Source: Stagonosporopsis chrysanthemi
Lineage: Eukaryota > Ascomycota > Dothideomycetes > Pleosporales > Didymellaceae
NCBI GenBank assembly: GCA_022560025.1
Contig: JAFISE010000028.1
Coordinates: 186,001 to 250,000 of the forward strand
DNA: 64,000 nucleotides
Reading direction: 5' to 3'
The notes below the pieces were generated by a model. The model was not told the origin of the DNA. It searched no databases and saw only the letters and a program-made list of their open reading frames with translations. The position numbers and the translations under genes are program-made. Below are positions 47,550 to 57,657 of this stretch, in pieces; position 1 is the first letter of the stretch; the number at the start of each line of letters is the position of its first letter.

Positions 47550-48282
47550 TGTGACGGTTGACCTGCTGATAAATTAATGAGACGGCGGTTCGACAGGCGC
47601 AAAGGAGCAGCGGGACGGGCTGGATCTGCGCGATAGAGTCGACAACGAGTCTGGCAGCGGAGCGGACGTGCCGGGGTACTTATAGCGACCGTACGTACCT
47701 CGTTGAGTGGGTTAGTTGACGAGTGAGGTCGGCGGGCAAGAGCGAATTTCGTGTGCCCGCGTCGCTTACCAACCTGGCTGTTTCAAGCCTAGCGCCCCCT
47801 TAGTGTGTGCGCTGACAAAATGCGCATCATCGCCACATCGGCGGATGGGCGGTGCTGCTACCGGGAAGCCAGCAGATAGCACTGTCTGTCTGTTTGTCTG
47901 TCACACTGAAGGCAGGCACGCTTGAAGTCTGCAGGCTACGTGACGCTGCTGTCTGCATTGTTGTTCCCAGATGTCTTATCGCATCAACCAGCAGTTCCCA
48001 TCTTGCGCACTTCTGATGTTCGAACAGCCTACCCGACTGCGCAGGGTTGATTTCAAAGCAACCTACGAAGCACGGATTCGCCATTGCATGTGCAAATCGG
48101 CGTTAGAGTCACAACGAGTCACAACGAGTCACACAGACACTTTAATGTGGCAAATAAGTGTGTTTAGAGGCCCTTTTGCGGCTCTCAAATCTTGTCATTC
48201 ATTGGATATCATCATCGCACCAGCACTGAAGCGGTACGTAGGTATCATATCTATTTGGACCCCTCACTCTCAGAGCAACTTC
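47550..48282. other. RPL10 promoter region
   Basis: About 730 bp between the RPL30 stop and the RPL10 start. A gagtcacaac unit occurs about three times in tandem near 48106-48134, and a (ctgt)n-like stretch lies near 47881-47900. No coding gene is recognised. Confidence 0.5.
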
Positions 48283-48797
48283 TTAGTTCTCGGTGTTGGT
48301 GGTCAGGATGTCGGAGTCACCGGCATCGAGGATGGCCATGGTGGAGCAACGGAAGAGCTTACCGCAGGCGGTACCAAGCTCGATCTGTGTCGACACGTTA
48401 GTTCGCAGCTCTCCGAAGTCGTGTTCAGACCTCTTCTCAGAGCCAACCCTCAGAGCATACATCGTGTCTCAACGCATCTCGTCGTTAGGCCTTGAGAGGA
48501 TCGGGGTGTATACGTACGTTGTTGCCAGAGAAGTGGTGGACGGAGGTCTTGGACAGCATGGCGTAGTACTCGAGCTCAGACTTGCGGAGAGGGGGAGTGT
48601 TGCCGGCAATGATGACAAGCTTGGCCTTGCCGGAGCGAAGGCTCTTGAGGGTGGACTTGTAACCGAGAGTGACCCTATCGCAGTCAGTATCCTGCACTGT
48701 TCATGGTAGTGCGCCCAACGTACTTTCCGGACTTCATAACAAGCGCCAGGCGCGAGTTGATGGAGTCAGCGGTTCTCTTGTTCTTCTTGGGGGCCAT
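48283..48797 (-). CDS. RPL30: 60S ribosomal protein eL30
   Basis: Exons on the minus strand are 48797-48724, 48674-48518 and 48384-48283, giving 110 aa. eL30 is a small 60S protein of the L7Ae family that binds kink-turn RNA. Sequence is typical: MAPKKNKRTADSINSRLALV, MKSGKVTLGYKSTLKSLRSG, KLVIIAGNTPPLRKSELEYY, VHHFSGNNIELGTACGKLFR and ILDAGDSDIL. Introns are 49 and 133 nt. In yeast Rpl30 represses splicing of its own transcript by binding a kink-turn near the 5' splice site; here the first intron also follows shortly after the start (codon 25), so similar control is possible but not shown. Confidence 0.97.
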
Positions 48798-49928
48798 CGT
48801 TGCGTATAGGAAGTGATTGGTAAAGTTCCTAAGGTAGTTGCTCCGGCTCGTGGTTGTCGAAGGGAAAAGTTCGAGCCTGCGCGCAAGCGAATTTCGAGCT
48901 GTGGCCGCTAGGCAATGCACGGGCCAGCAGAACAACGCTACATACGTGCTACCACCACTGCAGCCAAACTGCACGTAGCGTGGCCCATGAATTCTTGAAT
49001 TTCATGTGGTTTTTATGGCGCTCGTTATTTGCAGCAAGATCGATGCCACGATCTATTCTACAGCTGTCGGAGTCTCGGGTGCTCAGCACTGACCGAGGCT
49101 TCCGCAAAAGATGCTTGGTGGTCAAATGCACGACTACATGGCTATCAACTATTCAGACCAATTTATGTAGTGTCTGAACACATCCGCAAGCTACAATGTA
49201 TGCGATGCCCGTGACTTGCTTCCCGTGCATTATGAGAGCCTTGCAACCTGGAATACGACGACGTTATGGCACTTGCAACTTGGACTGCGACTTTGTTCAA
49301 CAGCAACGCTGTGTCTAGTTTTGATTAGGAAGTTCTTCATACACCTCCGTTACTCGTGCATAGCGCAGCTGTGGAGCTCAACGTGCGGCCAGAGTTGAGC
49401 TCTGTGCATAGCATCGTGTGTCGTATTTGGAACCACGGCTGTCCGTCTTCTGGCAGTATCATGTTCCAGGCTGCTACAGTGCTGCAACTGCCACGCTGAC
49501 TTTCAGTGTGTTCCGGAAATTCGCCATGCAGCTTTGTCGGGGGCGCCGTGCGCTGCTGCGGCGCGGTTCGTGTGCACAAAGAACAGCTGTCTCAACGAAT
49601 GGACGCGAACATACGCGCGTGCCTTTGAATTTGCTCTTGCATATCTGAACTCGAACACGGAAAAGTAGTGCAAAAGTTCAAGTTGGTCTGAGTGTCGTGG
49701 GTTGCGGCCTCGCTGGTCCCACAGCCAGCCAACCGGAGGCGCAGGGAGACGCTTGTCGACTCATTCAGCTCGGCCGTACCCAAACACAATCCTACAATCC
49801 TACGCAGTCATATACTGCCGCCTCTGCCCCCTTGCTTTTATTTGACACCAGCCATTGTGTCAATAGACTTGAAACAAAAAAAATCCAAATTGGCACAATA
49901 GCCAACTCTACTCCTCCAATACCCCACC
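48798..49928. other. Divergent upstream region, RPL30 / TyrRS
   Basis: About 1.1 kb between divergent start codons. Only short frames without domains are present. An A-rich tract precedes the TyrRS start. No tRNA or repeat was recognised. Confidence 0.5.
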
Positions 49929-51331
49929 ATGGCCGACTCAATCAAGGCGGAGATCGCGACGATTGAGAAGAAGATCGAGGAGCTCCAGGCGCAGTTGGTA
50001 GACGCAAAAATAAGACTACAAAGGAGCCAGAATGAGTCGGCTGCAAGCGACGAGTCGGCAAATATGTCGCCAGAGCAGAAGATGGACCTCATTAAGGTCA
50101 ACTTGAAGGAGGTGCTTAACCCAGAGATCATGGAGGCGGCACTCAAGGAGGGCAGACCACTCAAGGTCTACTGGGGTACTGCTACAACAGGAAGACCGCA
50201 CTGCGGATACGTAAGTCTGGCGAAATAGGACATTCACCCACCCAGTGGCTAACCACTCCACAGTTTGTACCGATTCTTAAGCTTGCCCAGTTCCTCGCCG
50301 CTGGCTGCCACGTCAAGATTCTTCTCGCAGACATTCACGGCTTCCTTGACAACCTGAAGGCACCTATTGAGCTTGTCAAGTTCCGCGCCGAGTACTACCG
50401 CTTCACCATCACCGCACTCCTGAAAGCCGTGAACGTTCCCATCGACCGTCTCGAGTTCGTCCTAGGCTCATCCTACGAGCTCAAGCCAGACTACATGATG
50501 GATGTGCTCCGCTTAGCCTCCATCACCTCCGAACATGACGCAAAGAGGGCTGGTGCCGAAGTTGTCAAGCAGACCGACAATGCACCTCTGTCCGGCCTGC
50601 TCTATCCTCTTATGCAGGCGCTCGACGAGCAGTACCTCGACGTCGATATGCAGTTCGGCGGTGTTGACCAGCGCAAGATCTTCGCCCTTGCAAAGGACAT
50701 CCTCCCTAAGATTGGCTATAAGGAGCGTGCCCACTGCATGAACCCTATGGTACCTGGTCTTCAGGGCGGCAAGATGAGCGCGTCGGACCCTGATTCCAAG
50801 ATCGATGTCCTCGACAATGAAGAAATTGTCAAGCGCAAACTCAAGAAGGCACACGCTGCGCCCAAGGTCGTTGAAGACAACGGCATCCTTTCGTTCGTCG
50901 AGTACGTTCTTCTGCCCGCATCCTACCTGCGTCACGGCGAGCCAAAATTCGTCGTTCCTCGCCGAGACGCCGAGCCCCTCGAGTACACATCGATTGCGCA
51001 AATGCACGAAGACTACAAGAACGATATTCTCTCACCACAGATCCTGAAGCCTGCTGTCGTGGATGCGCTCAACACTCTGCTCAAGCCGGTGCAGGAAGAG
51101 TTCCAGAACAGTGCTGAATGGAAGGAAATTGAGCAGAAAGCCTATCCACCGCCACCAGCTGAGAAGAAGAAGGAGAAGAAAGTAAAGAACAAGGGCACCT
51201 TTCACCCTGGCGCGAAGAAGGTCGAGGCGAAACCTGACGGTCACGTAGAAGGTGCGGATAAGGCGAAAGTAGATGTTGGCACAGAAGGTGGGGAGAAGGC
51301 GATTGAGAACCTGACGCTGGAGCAGAAGTAG
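49929..51331 (+). CDS. TYS1: Cytosolic tyrosyl-tRNA synthetase
   Basis: Exons 49929-50210 and 50264-51331 give 449 aa. The enzyme charges tRNA-Tyr in the cytosol. It has an N-terminal coiled coil (EIATIEKKIEELQAQLVDAK), then the class I Rossmann core with the HIGH-like signature TTGRPHCGYF (split by the intron after the Tyr codon), SSYELKPDYMMDVLRL, QFGGVDQRKIF and the KMSKS-like GGKMSAS. The anticodon-binding domain follows, and the C-terminus is Lys-rich (PPAEKKKEKKVKNKG) as in fungal enzymes. With AsnRS at the left, it is the second aminoacyl-tRNA synthetase in the window. It converges on OST1. Confidence 0.96.
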
Positions 51332-51637
51332 TGCATTTCAGGTGCGCTTTATTCTGCATTCAATAGACCTCCGAAGCATGACACAACGTACGGAAACCAT
51401 GGGTGAATTCCCTGTAGGCGGAAACCCCTCTACACAGCGTCGGGTTAATGCATAAAAGTTGTGGCCAAGAGGAATTGCAAATTCAGTGACCTTCATTCCT
51501 GCCTTCTTGTTCTACATGCTTGCTAACATAAGTGGATATACATGCCACCAACGCCGGACACATCCAGCCGTGCGTACGCCTGGGCCAACTTACTTTTCAT
51601 TCTCCTCCGCCAGGCCCTTCTATCTCTGCGCAATGCG
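51332..51637. other. Convergent intergenic region
   Basis: The 306 nt between the TyrRS and OST1 stop codons contain the two 3' UTRs. Nothing else is seen. Confidence 0.5.
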
Positions 51638-53128
51638 CTAGGCTGTCTTCTTCTTGCCAATCGAGGTGTCGATGCTGCCAACGGCCCAGGTGAGCACAAA
51701 CACAGCGAAAGCGCCAAGTGCAATGGTGACTGGCTTCCTGTATCCAGCAGTCCATGGGTAATCATAGGTGACAATTAGATCCCTGTCTCTGAAATCGTCG
51801 ACCAAGTTGAGGGCTGTCAGGGTCAAAGTCGTGCGGCCCACGGTATCCATGAATGTTTTGTGAAGGCTCGTGGAGTTATCAACGAGAGGCACTGTGGTCT
51901 GGAAATTGATATTTGTCGCACCCTCTGGGAGGACGACGCGAAGGTTCACACGACCGTATGAGATGCCTTCGACAGCACGGGGCCCTTCAAGGAAGGGCAC
52001 CTTGAGCACATACGTGTCGCCCTTTGCCAGCTTGCGCAGATAGCTCGACAGGTCCGCATTCCACCCTACACGGAAACTGTATTTCCAGTTGCCGAAAACG
52101 GGGTAACGAGGCTTCAGCTCGAGCAGATTCTCCTTCTTGCCCGGACGGAAGCGCGAGGTAGAGACGTTGCCAATATCATCGGTGAAATAAGGGTCCATGG
52201 CGCCAGGGGCAAGGGGCAGGTTCAGCCCTTTGAGTGCGAAAGTGGGTGGGTTCATGTATGACTGCTTCTGCCACTCGACGCGAGAGAAGTGGTTCTTGAG
52301 CCCCGCACCTTCGTTAACGAGCCAGTAGCGCTCCTCGGTAGCCAGGTTACCACCCCAATGAGAGACTTCGATGTCGCGTTCGAGCAGTGTGGACTGTATG
52401 ACGGGCTTTGTGAACTCGTATCTCACGCTTACGGGTTGTAGGGCGCCGGCAGGGACGTTGACATAGAGACCGTACGTAAAGGTCGAGCCTTGCTTCTGGG
52501 GGTCGGCCTTCTGCTCGTCATTGAGCTCAGCGGGAAGCGTGGTGTAATCGGTGACATCGGCGTTGGGGAACTTGACTTTGGTGCGCTGCTTCTCGGTAAC
52601 GTAGGCAGATGGCGCGTAAGCACTGAAGGTGTACTGGAGGTATTGCTTCGCTGTCTGCGCGAGCTCGGCGGGGACAGGCTTGAGGGAGGAGAGGACCGAG
52701 TAGGAGATGCTGATGGTCTGCTGTTGGCCAGGCGCCAGAGGCTCGGGCAGGTGGATGAGGTAGAACTCAGTGGCGCTGCCTTGCTCGAGACCGACAACTT
52801 CGACCTTGAATGTTCCTGCAGCTGCGTTCTTCTTGTCTCTGACCTCGAAGCCTCCAATCTTGGACAGCAGGCTGGTGTCGAAGGGGACGTAGTACTTGGA
52901 CTGCGGTTTCGAGTCGATGTTCTCGATGAGGATGTTGACGGTGTCTCTGGGGTATGCCTTGTCCAGGTTGGTTGTCCTGACCAGGTGGGCGTTCTTGAAG
53001 ACTTGTGGAGGAGCGAATGTGCTGGGCAGCAACTGCTTCGACCGCAGCGGTTCCGAGAGGTTCAATTCGGCGCTTGCGAAGCTTGACAGCGCCGCAATGG
53101 CACTGATGAAGAGAGAAAACGACCTCAT
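51638..53128 (-). CDS. OST1: Oligosaccharyltransferase subunit Ost1 (ribophorin I)
   Basis: A single exon of 496 aa. Ost1 is a type I membrane subunit of the ER oligosaccharyltransferase that N-glycosylates proteins in the lumen. The start MRSFSLFISAIAALSSFASA is chosen because it forms a clean signal peptide; the frame stays open 60 codons upstream but that part looks non-coding. Ribophorin I family blocks: NAHLVRTTNLDKAYPRDTVN, IHLPEPLAPGQQQTISISY, EVSHWGGNLATEERYWLVNE, and PRYPVFGNWKYSFRVGWN. A C-terminal membrane segment (IALGAFAVFVLTWAVG) is followed by a short cytosolic tail with KKKTA, a dilysine-like ER retrieval signal. Its start lies 186 bp from that of the divergent pseudouridine gene. 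Confidence 0.95.
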   Translation of the reverse strand: MRSFSLFISAIAALSSFASAELNLSEPLRSKQLLPSTFAPPQVFKNAHLVRTTNLDKAYPRDTVNILIENIDSKPQSKYYVPFDTSLLSKIGGFEVRDKKNAAAGTFKVEVVGLEQGSATEFYLIHLPEPLAPGQQQTISISYSVLSSLKPVPAELAQTAKQYLQYTFSAYAPSAYVTEKQRTKVKFPNADVTDYTTLPAELNDEQKADPQKQGSTFTYGLYVNVPAGALQPVSVRYEFTKPVIQSTLLERDIEVSHWGGNLATEERYWLVNEGAGLKNHFSRVEWQKQSYMNPPTFALKGLNLPLAPGAMDPYFTDDIGNVSTSRFRPGKKENLLELKPRYPVFGNWKYSFRVGWNADLSSYLRKLAKGDTYVLKVPFLEGPRAVEGISYGRVNLRVVLPEGATNINFQTTVPLVDNSTSLHKTFMDTVGRTTLTLTALNLVDDFRDRDLIVTYDYPWTAGYRKPVTIALGAFAVFVLTWAVGSIDTSIGKKKTA

Positions 53129-53314
53129 GTTGGGTAGCAGCCAAGATACCCAGTCATGTGAGGTGTCAGTGGGGAGGGCGCGGTCGAAGTCGAGAGCTGT
53201 GACGAAACGTGGAGGTTGCGTATGCTGATGCGAGGTGTCCAATCGGCACGTCCGTGCTTCCTGGGAGCTTGCCTCGCCTCCGCTGGTGCTCCCCGCAGCA
53301 TCGACCACAACACG
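53129..53314. promoter_or_regulatory. Short divergent promoter, OST1 / pseudouridine catabolism gene
   Basis: Only 186 bp separate the two start codons, so promoter elements are probably shared. No specific operator is recognised. Confidence 0.5.
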
Positions 53315-55847
53315 ATGAGACTGCTTTCAAGAGCTGCACCGAGGCCGCGCCTGCCTCAGCGGAGCTGCGCGTCTCTGGGTCGGCGTCACCTGACCAACAA
53401 TGGCTTCTTCCGCGTCTCGGAGGAAGTGCGTGAGGCGCTGCACTCGAAGAAGCCCGTAGTTGCGCTGGAAACCACCATCTACACCCACGGTGCGATTGCA
53501 TGGACAGAGCACGGCTGGGCCTATGGTTGTTGACCGTTCATGCAGGTTTCCCGTACCCCGAGAACGTAGCTCTCGCATCCCTCCTTGAAAGCGTAGTCCG
53601 CGTCAATGGCGGTGTCCCCGCAACTATAGGCATCCTGGATGGCGTGGCGCGTGTAGGCTTGGACCCGGAGGAGCTGATCAGGCTCACCGAATCTGCCGGC
53701 CGGCCGACTACCCTGAAGCTCTCCAGAAGAGATCTGAGCTTTGTCTGCGGGCTGCGTCTGACAGGCCAGAAGTTCAATGGTGGCACCACCATTGCGAGTA
53801 CTATGCTCCTAGCCGAGCTGGCTGGCATCAAGATATTTGGGACGGGCGGGCTCGGTGGAGTCCACCGTGGCGCCGAGTCGAGTATGGACATCTCTGCTGA
53901 CCTGACAGAGCTGGGCAGGACACCAGTCACTGTCATCTCCAGCGGCTGCAAGAGTTTCCTCGACATCCCCCGCACACTGGAGTACCTGGAGACTGAGGGC
54001 GTGGGTGTTGGCACTTTTGCAGACGGCCGCGAAGGCAAAGTAGACTTCCCAGCCTTTTGGTCGAGAGACAGTGGAGTCAGAAGCCCAACGACCATCAGGG
54101 ACGAAATCGAGGCTGCTGCTATCATCCGTAAGCTTTTCGGCCCACTGTACACGCCCATTGTTTTAACGTCATCCAGACGCTCAACACGAGATGCAAATCA
54201 GGTCTGGCCTGCTCTTTGCTAATCCCGTCCCCGTCGAAGCAGCTATTCCGAAGCCCGAGATGGACATTGTCATTGCGGAAGCTTTGAAGCAAGCGAATGC
54301 CCAGGGCGCGTCTGGAAAGGATAACACGCCCTTTGTCCTGGCAAAGGTGAAGGAGCTTACCAAGGGCAGGTCTATCCCAGCAAACAAAGCGCTGATTGAA
54401 TCCAACGTGAGGAGGGCTGCCATTGTTGCTCGCGAGCTGTCCATCCTAGAGAAAAAGCAGGCAGAAGCCCAAGGGTGAGCCAGGCACTCTTGTTGCTCGA
54501 CTGTAGAAACCGGCACTGATGTAAGTACGTAGATTTAGTTCCTCGTATTTTACTCCACCGCATGCGTCCACTGCTGCTGCTGCGACGACATTGGGTGTCC
54601 ATGCAACCCCATCGATGCCTACGCCACCCGCGACACCTTATGCCGATAAGCCTGTCGATATTGTGGTTGCAGGTGCGCTCGCTCTAGACTTCTCATGTGA
54701 CTACGCTCCGTTCGCGAATGCAACAAGTCAGGTCGACCCCTTGCCCCAAACGTCCAACCCCGCAGTGATTAGACAGAGCTTGGGGGGCGTGGCTCACAAC
54801 ATTTCCAAGGCTGCCCATCTTCTTGGTTCTACAGTGCGTCTTTACAGCGCTGTTGGCAACGACTTGAGTGGACGGGCTGCAATCAGTCAATTAGAAGACG
54901 AAGGCATGTCTATTGCGGGAATTGAGACGCTGCCTGCCCCAGCACGGACAGCCCAATATGTCGCGGTCAACAATGCCAACAAGGACCTTGCGCTTGCTAT
55001 GGCTGACATGTCGATTCTGGAGACGATCCCTCATTCTCTTACGTCTTCTCTTTCCACAGCTCTCTTTGCCAATCCAGCAACGAGACCGAAAGTCTTTGTA
55101 GCAGACGCAAACTGGTCATCTCCGTCACTGCACACCTGGCTCTCAACAGCGCGCACCGCATCGACAACCACCATCTTCGAGCCCGTATCTACCGCAAAGG
55201 CGCTGCGCATTTTCCCATCCGACTCTCGGACGGAGGCAGTGTATCCTGATGCTCTCGCCGACATTATCACCCCGAACAATCACGAACTCATGGGACTCCA
55301 CGCCCACGCCCATAGTCAAGGTCTGTTCGACTTGCCGTCTTGGTTTACCGTCATCGACGCGCTGGGGATTCCGTCAACGGGTCTGCGCGTACCGTTGGCG
55401 ACAGTGACGAGCAGTGAGCTCGTCGATACAGGCATTCCTCAGCAGGCCATCAAGCTGCTTCCTTTCTTCCCCACCATCTTGACCAAGTTGGGGCCGCAGG
55501 GTGTCTTGATGACAAAGCTGCTCACGAATGATGCGCTGGAATTGCATGACGATGCGGAGCGGCAGTATGTCCTTGCTCGCAACAACAATGGCGATATTAC
55601 GCGAAAGGTGGGCGGCCTGTACGTCCGATTGTTTCCTGTGGAAAAAGTGGTGCCGCCCGAGGAGGTAGTGAGCGTGAACGGCATTGGAGACACATTTTGT
55701 GGCGCGCTGGCAGTGGGTCTGGCTCAGGGTAAGCAAGCTCAAGATGTTATCGGCCTCGCGCAAGCTGCGGCAAGTCTAAGCCTCAGAACAAAGGAGAGCG
55801 TCAGTCCTCAACTAAGGGAGTTGAAGGGCGTGTTTGAAACATTATAG
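53315..55847 (+). CDS. Bifunctional pseudouridine-5'-phosphate glycosidase / PfkB-type pseudouridine kinase
   Basis: Exons 53315-53489, 53546-54127, 54177-54474 and 54533-55847 give 789 aa. The N-terminus is Arg-rich and may target mitochondria (LLSRAAPRPRLPQRS). The glycosidase (PsuG/IndA) domain has VVALETTIYTHGFPYPENVA, the GGVPATIGILDG block, KFNGGTTIASTM and the GTGGLGGVHRGAE signature; it splits pseudouridine-5'-phosphate to uracil and ribose-5-phosphate. After a linker comes a PfkB carbohydrate-kinase domain with GGVAHNISKAAHLLG and the C-terminal VNGIGDTFCGALAVGL carrying the catalytic Asp. The fused order, glycosidase then kinase, is known in fungi and animals and would catabolise pseudouridine released from RNA. 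Intron 3 has two in-frame acceptors 6 nt apart (exon 4 at 54533 or 54539), so two products differing by two residues are possible. Confidence 0.93.
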
Positions 55848-56321
55848 AGGTGTGTCACTATTCACTTGGGCATGGGGAGGCTAAGATGGGCAACGGTAGA
55901 CTGATCTAGAACCATGCACGAGAATAAGTGGTTTCGAAAATAGCTTTGGACAAAGCGCTTCTGCTCGAGCGTGCCAGAAAGACATGTGAATTTAAATGTA
56001 GGTCTTCGTAAAAAAAGAAGGCAACTCGGTTGGGCGCCATTGCTCGTGAGACATGCTCGGGGTATCGATGATGGTGGAGACAGGACGTTTACAAAAAGAA
56101 AACAAAAGAGGTATGTGGGGCGACGGCTGGCCACTGCTGCCGTTTCGGATGATGACGATATTCTAGACTGATCGGCGAGCCTGCATGACCCCACAAAGGT
56201 TGTCGGTGGGCGGATGCGCCAACGAAGGGAGATGAGACAGCACTATGCGGCTCAACTGCCACATCCAAAATTGGCAAGGGTTCCAGCCTTATCGACGCCG
56301 GCCCAGCGTTCCGATTTGCGC
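55848..56321. other. Convergent intergenic region
   Basis: About 470 nt between convergent stops. Apart from expected 3' UTRs nothing is recognised. Confidence 0.5.
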
Positions 56322-56875
56322 CTACGTCTCGGTAGGGAAGGTGGTGGCAGGGCTCACGTGCTGCGAGGACTCTGGAGAGTTGTTTTTGGAGGAGTCGGGA
56401 GTGGGCGTGTGTGTCTGGAAGACAATGTACAGGTCGTCGTAGCTGCCCATGACCATGTGTTTCCACTTTGCGACGGTGGGCAGACCGACGTTGGCGACGG
56501 AGGACTTGAGGGAGATTTTGTCGGCGTACTGCTCCCTCTCGTCGGGCAGGTAAAGATCCTCCTGGTGGATGTCGATGCGGCTGGCGCCGCGAGGGATGGG
56601 CTTCCTGGTGACGCGCATGAAGGGCAGGTCGGGGTCTGTAAATTGGCAGGTCAGACAGAGTTGCAGGAGCCGCACGCTGGCGGACGCTACGTACGCTTGT
56701 CGAGCTCTGCACAGAGGGCGGCCTCGGTGGTGTATTCTAGGCCTTTGGCGCCAGAGCGGTACTTGTAGACGAGAATAGACTTGCAGCTGCCCTCGTCGAG
56801 GGCGAACAGACTGCTGGCTTTGCTGGACGTGGTGCCCGATGTGGACGTGGACGTGAAGGTCATGCTGTCGTGCAT
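56322..56875 (-). CDS. Hypothetical protein, 164 aa
   Basis: Exons on the minus strand are 56875-56695 and 56635-56322, joined in frame across a 59-nt intron (gtacgt...acag). I do not recognise the family. The start MHDSMTFTSTSTSGTTSSK is Ser/Thr-rich, followed by SSLFALDEGSCKSILVYKYR and a compact part with EYTTEAALCAELDKHPDLPF. Exon 2 has MRVTRKPIPRGASRID and EDLYLPDEREQYADKISLK, and ends in a Ser/Thr/Pro-rich tail. In-frame splicing and the ordered middle suggest a real gene. There is no signal peptide or membrane segment. The frame also runs open far upstream (to 57559) in GC-rich DNA, which I do not count as coding. Confidence 0.6.
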
Positions 56876-57657
56876 GGAGATCGGACGGCGGCCGAGTGGG
56901 CGGGGCTGAGACGGGTGGTGGGAGGATAGGGCTGGTGGAGGATGCGACGTCTGGCGCTGGGCGGTGACACAACGAGGACTGTGGGCGCGGTAGGCTTTGT
57001 AGGGGCGGGTGCGTGATCTGGGTGATGGGCAGACAGCCAGGCGAGGACGGCCGGTGGAGCGAGCGGCGCGGGTGGCCTGGGCTCCCTTGACAGGTTGCCC
57101 AGCGAGTTGCGTCACAACGGCTACGCCGCCGCCGCAGCGAGCGCCGGCGGGGGCTGCGGCGCCTGATTGGCGAGGGCGGCGGCCGTTCGCCATGGCCTTG
57201 CCTCTTGCCGTGCGGGTGACCGGCGCCGGATGACCAGCCACTTGACCCGCGCGCGCCTGGCTCTCTGGCCCAAGGGCGTCACGGCGCGGTGCCTGTCCTG
57301 CCTGCCCCGCCGGTCCTGCGACTGCGCGCCCTGTGCCCTGGCAGCTGCGCGCACACGGCGCCGCCCGCCGAATCAGGGCCGCGCTCGACAGTGGCCTAAT
57401 TGCGGCGGCTCTGAGGCGCATCAGCCACTCCCGCTGCCGCCCGCCAGACGGGCATAGCGCCGCGGAGCGCGCAGCTGGCCGCGAGGCTGCATGTGCCTTA
57501 TGTACCGCCGCGAGCCCCCTCTGCCGCGAGCACAAGCAGCTGCGCGCGCCCATCCACAATCCTCGTCCCCCTCCCGTCCCCGGAACCGCCCCTCTCGGCC
57601 CAGCAGTCTACGGAGTACAAAGCCCCGGCTGCCTCCCGCCGTCGCCCGTCGCCCACC
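56876..57657. promoter_or_regulatory. GC-rich divergent upstream region, hypothetical gene / patatin gene
   Basis: About 780 bp of GC-rich DNA between divergent start codons. Long frames are open on both strands, but the translations are Arg/Ala/Pro low complexity without domains. It probably contains both promoters and leaders. Confidence 0.45.

Noticed and set aside
48385..48517. Possible snoRNA in the 133-nt second intron of RPL30
   Set aside because: Several CTGA words are present but no convincing C box or paired box ends.
53129..53308. 60-codon N-terminal extension of OST1
   Set aside because: It would bury the clear signal peptide starting at 53128 and fills the divergent promoter.
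56687..57559. Long minus-strand frame extending the unknown 164-aa protein upstream
   Set aside because: The upstream part is Arg/Ala-rich GC-driven sequence; the Met at 56875 begins the ordered part.
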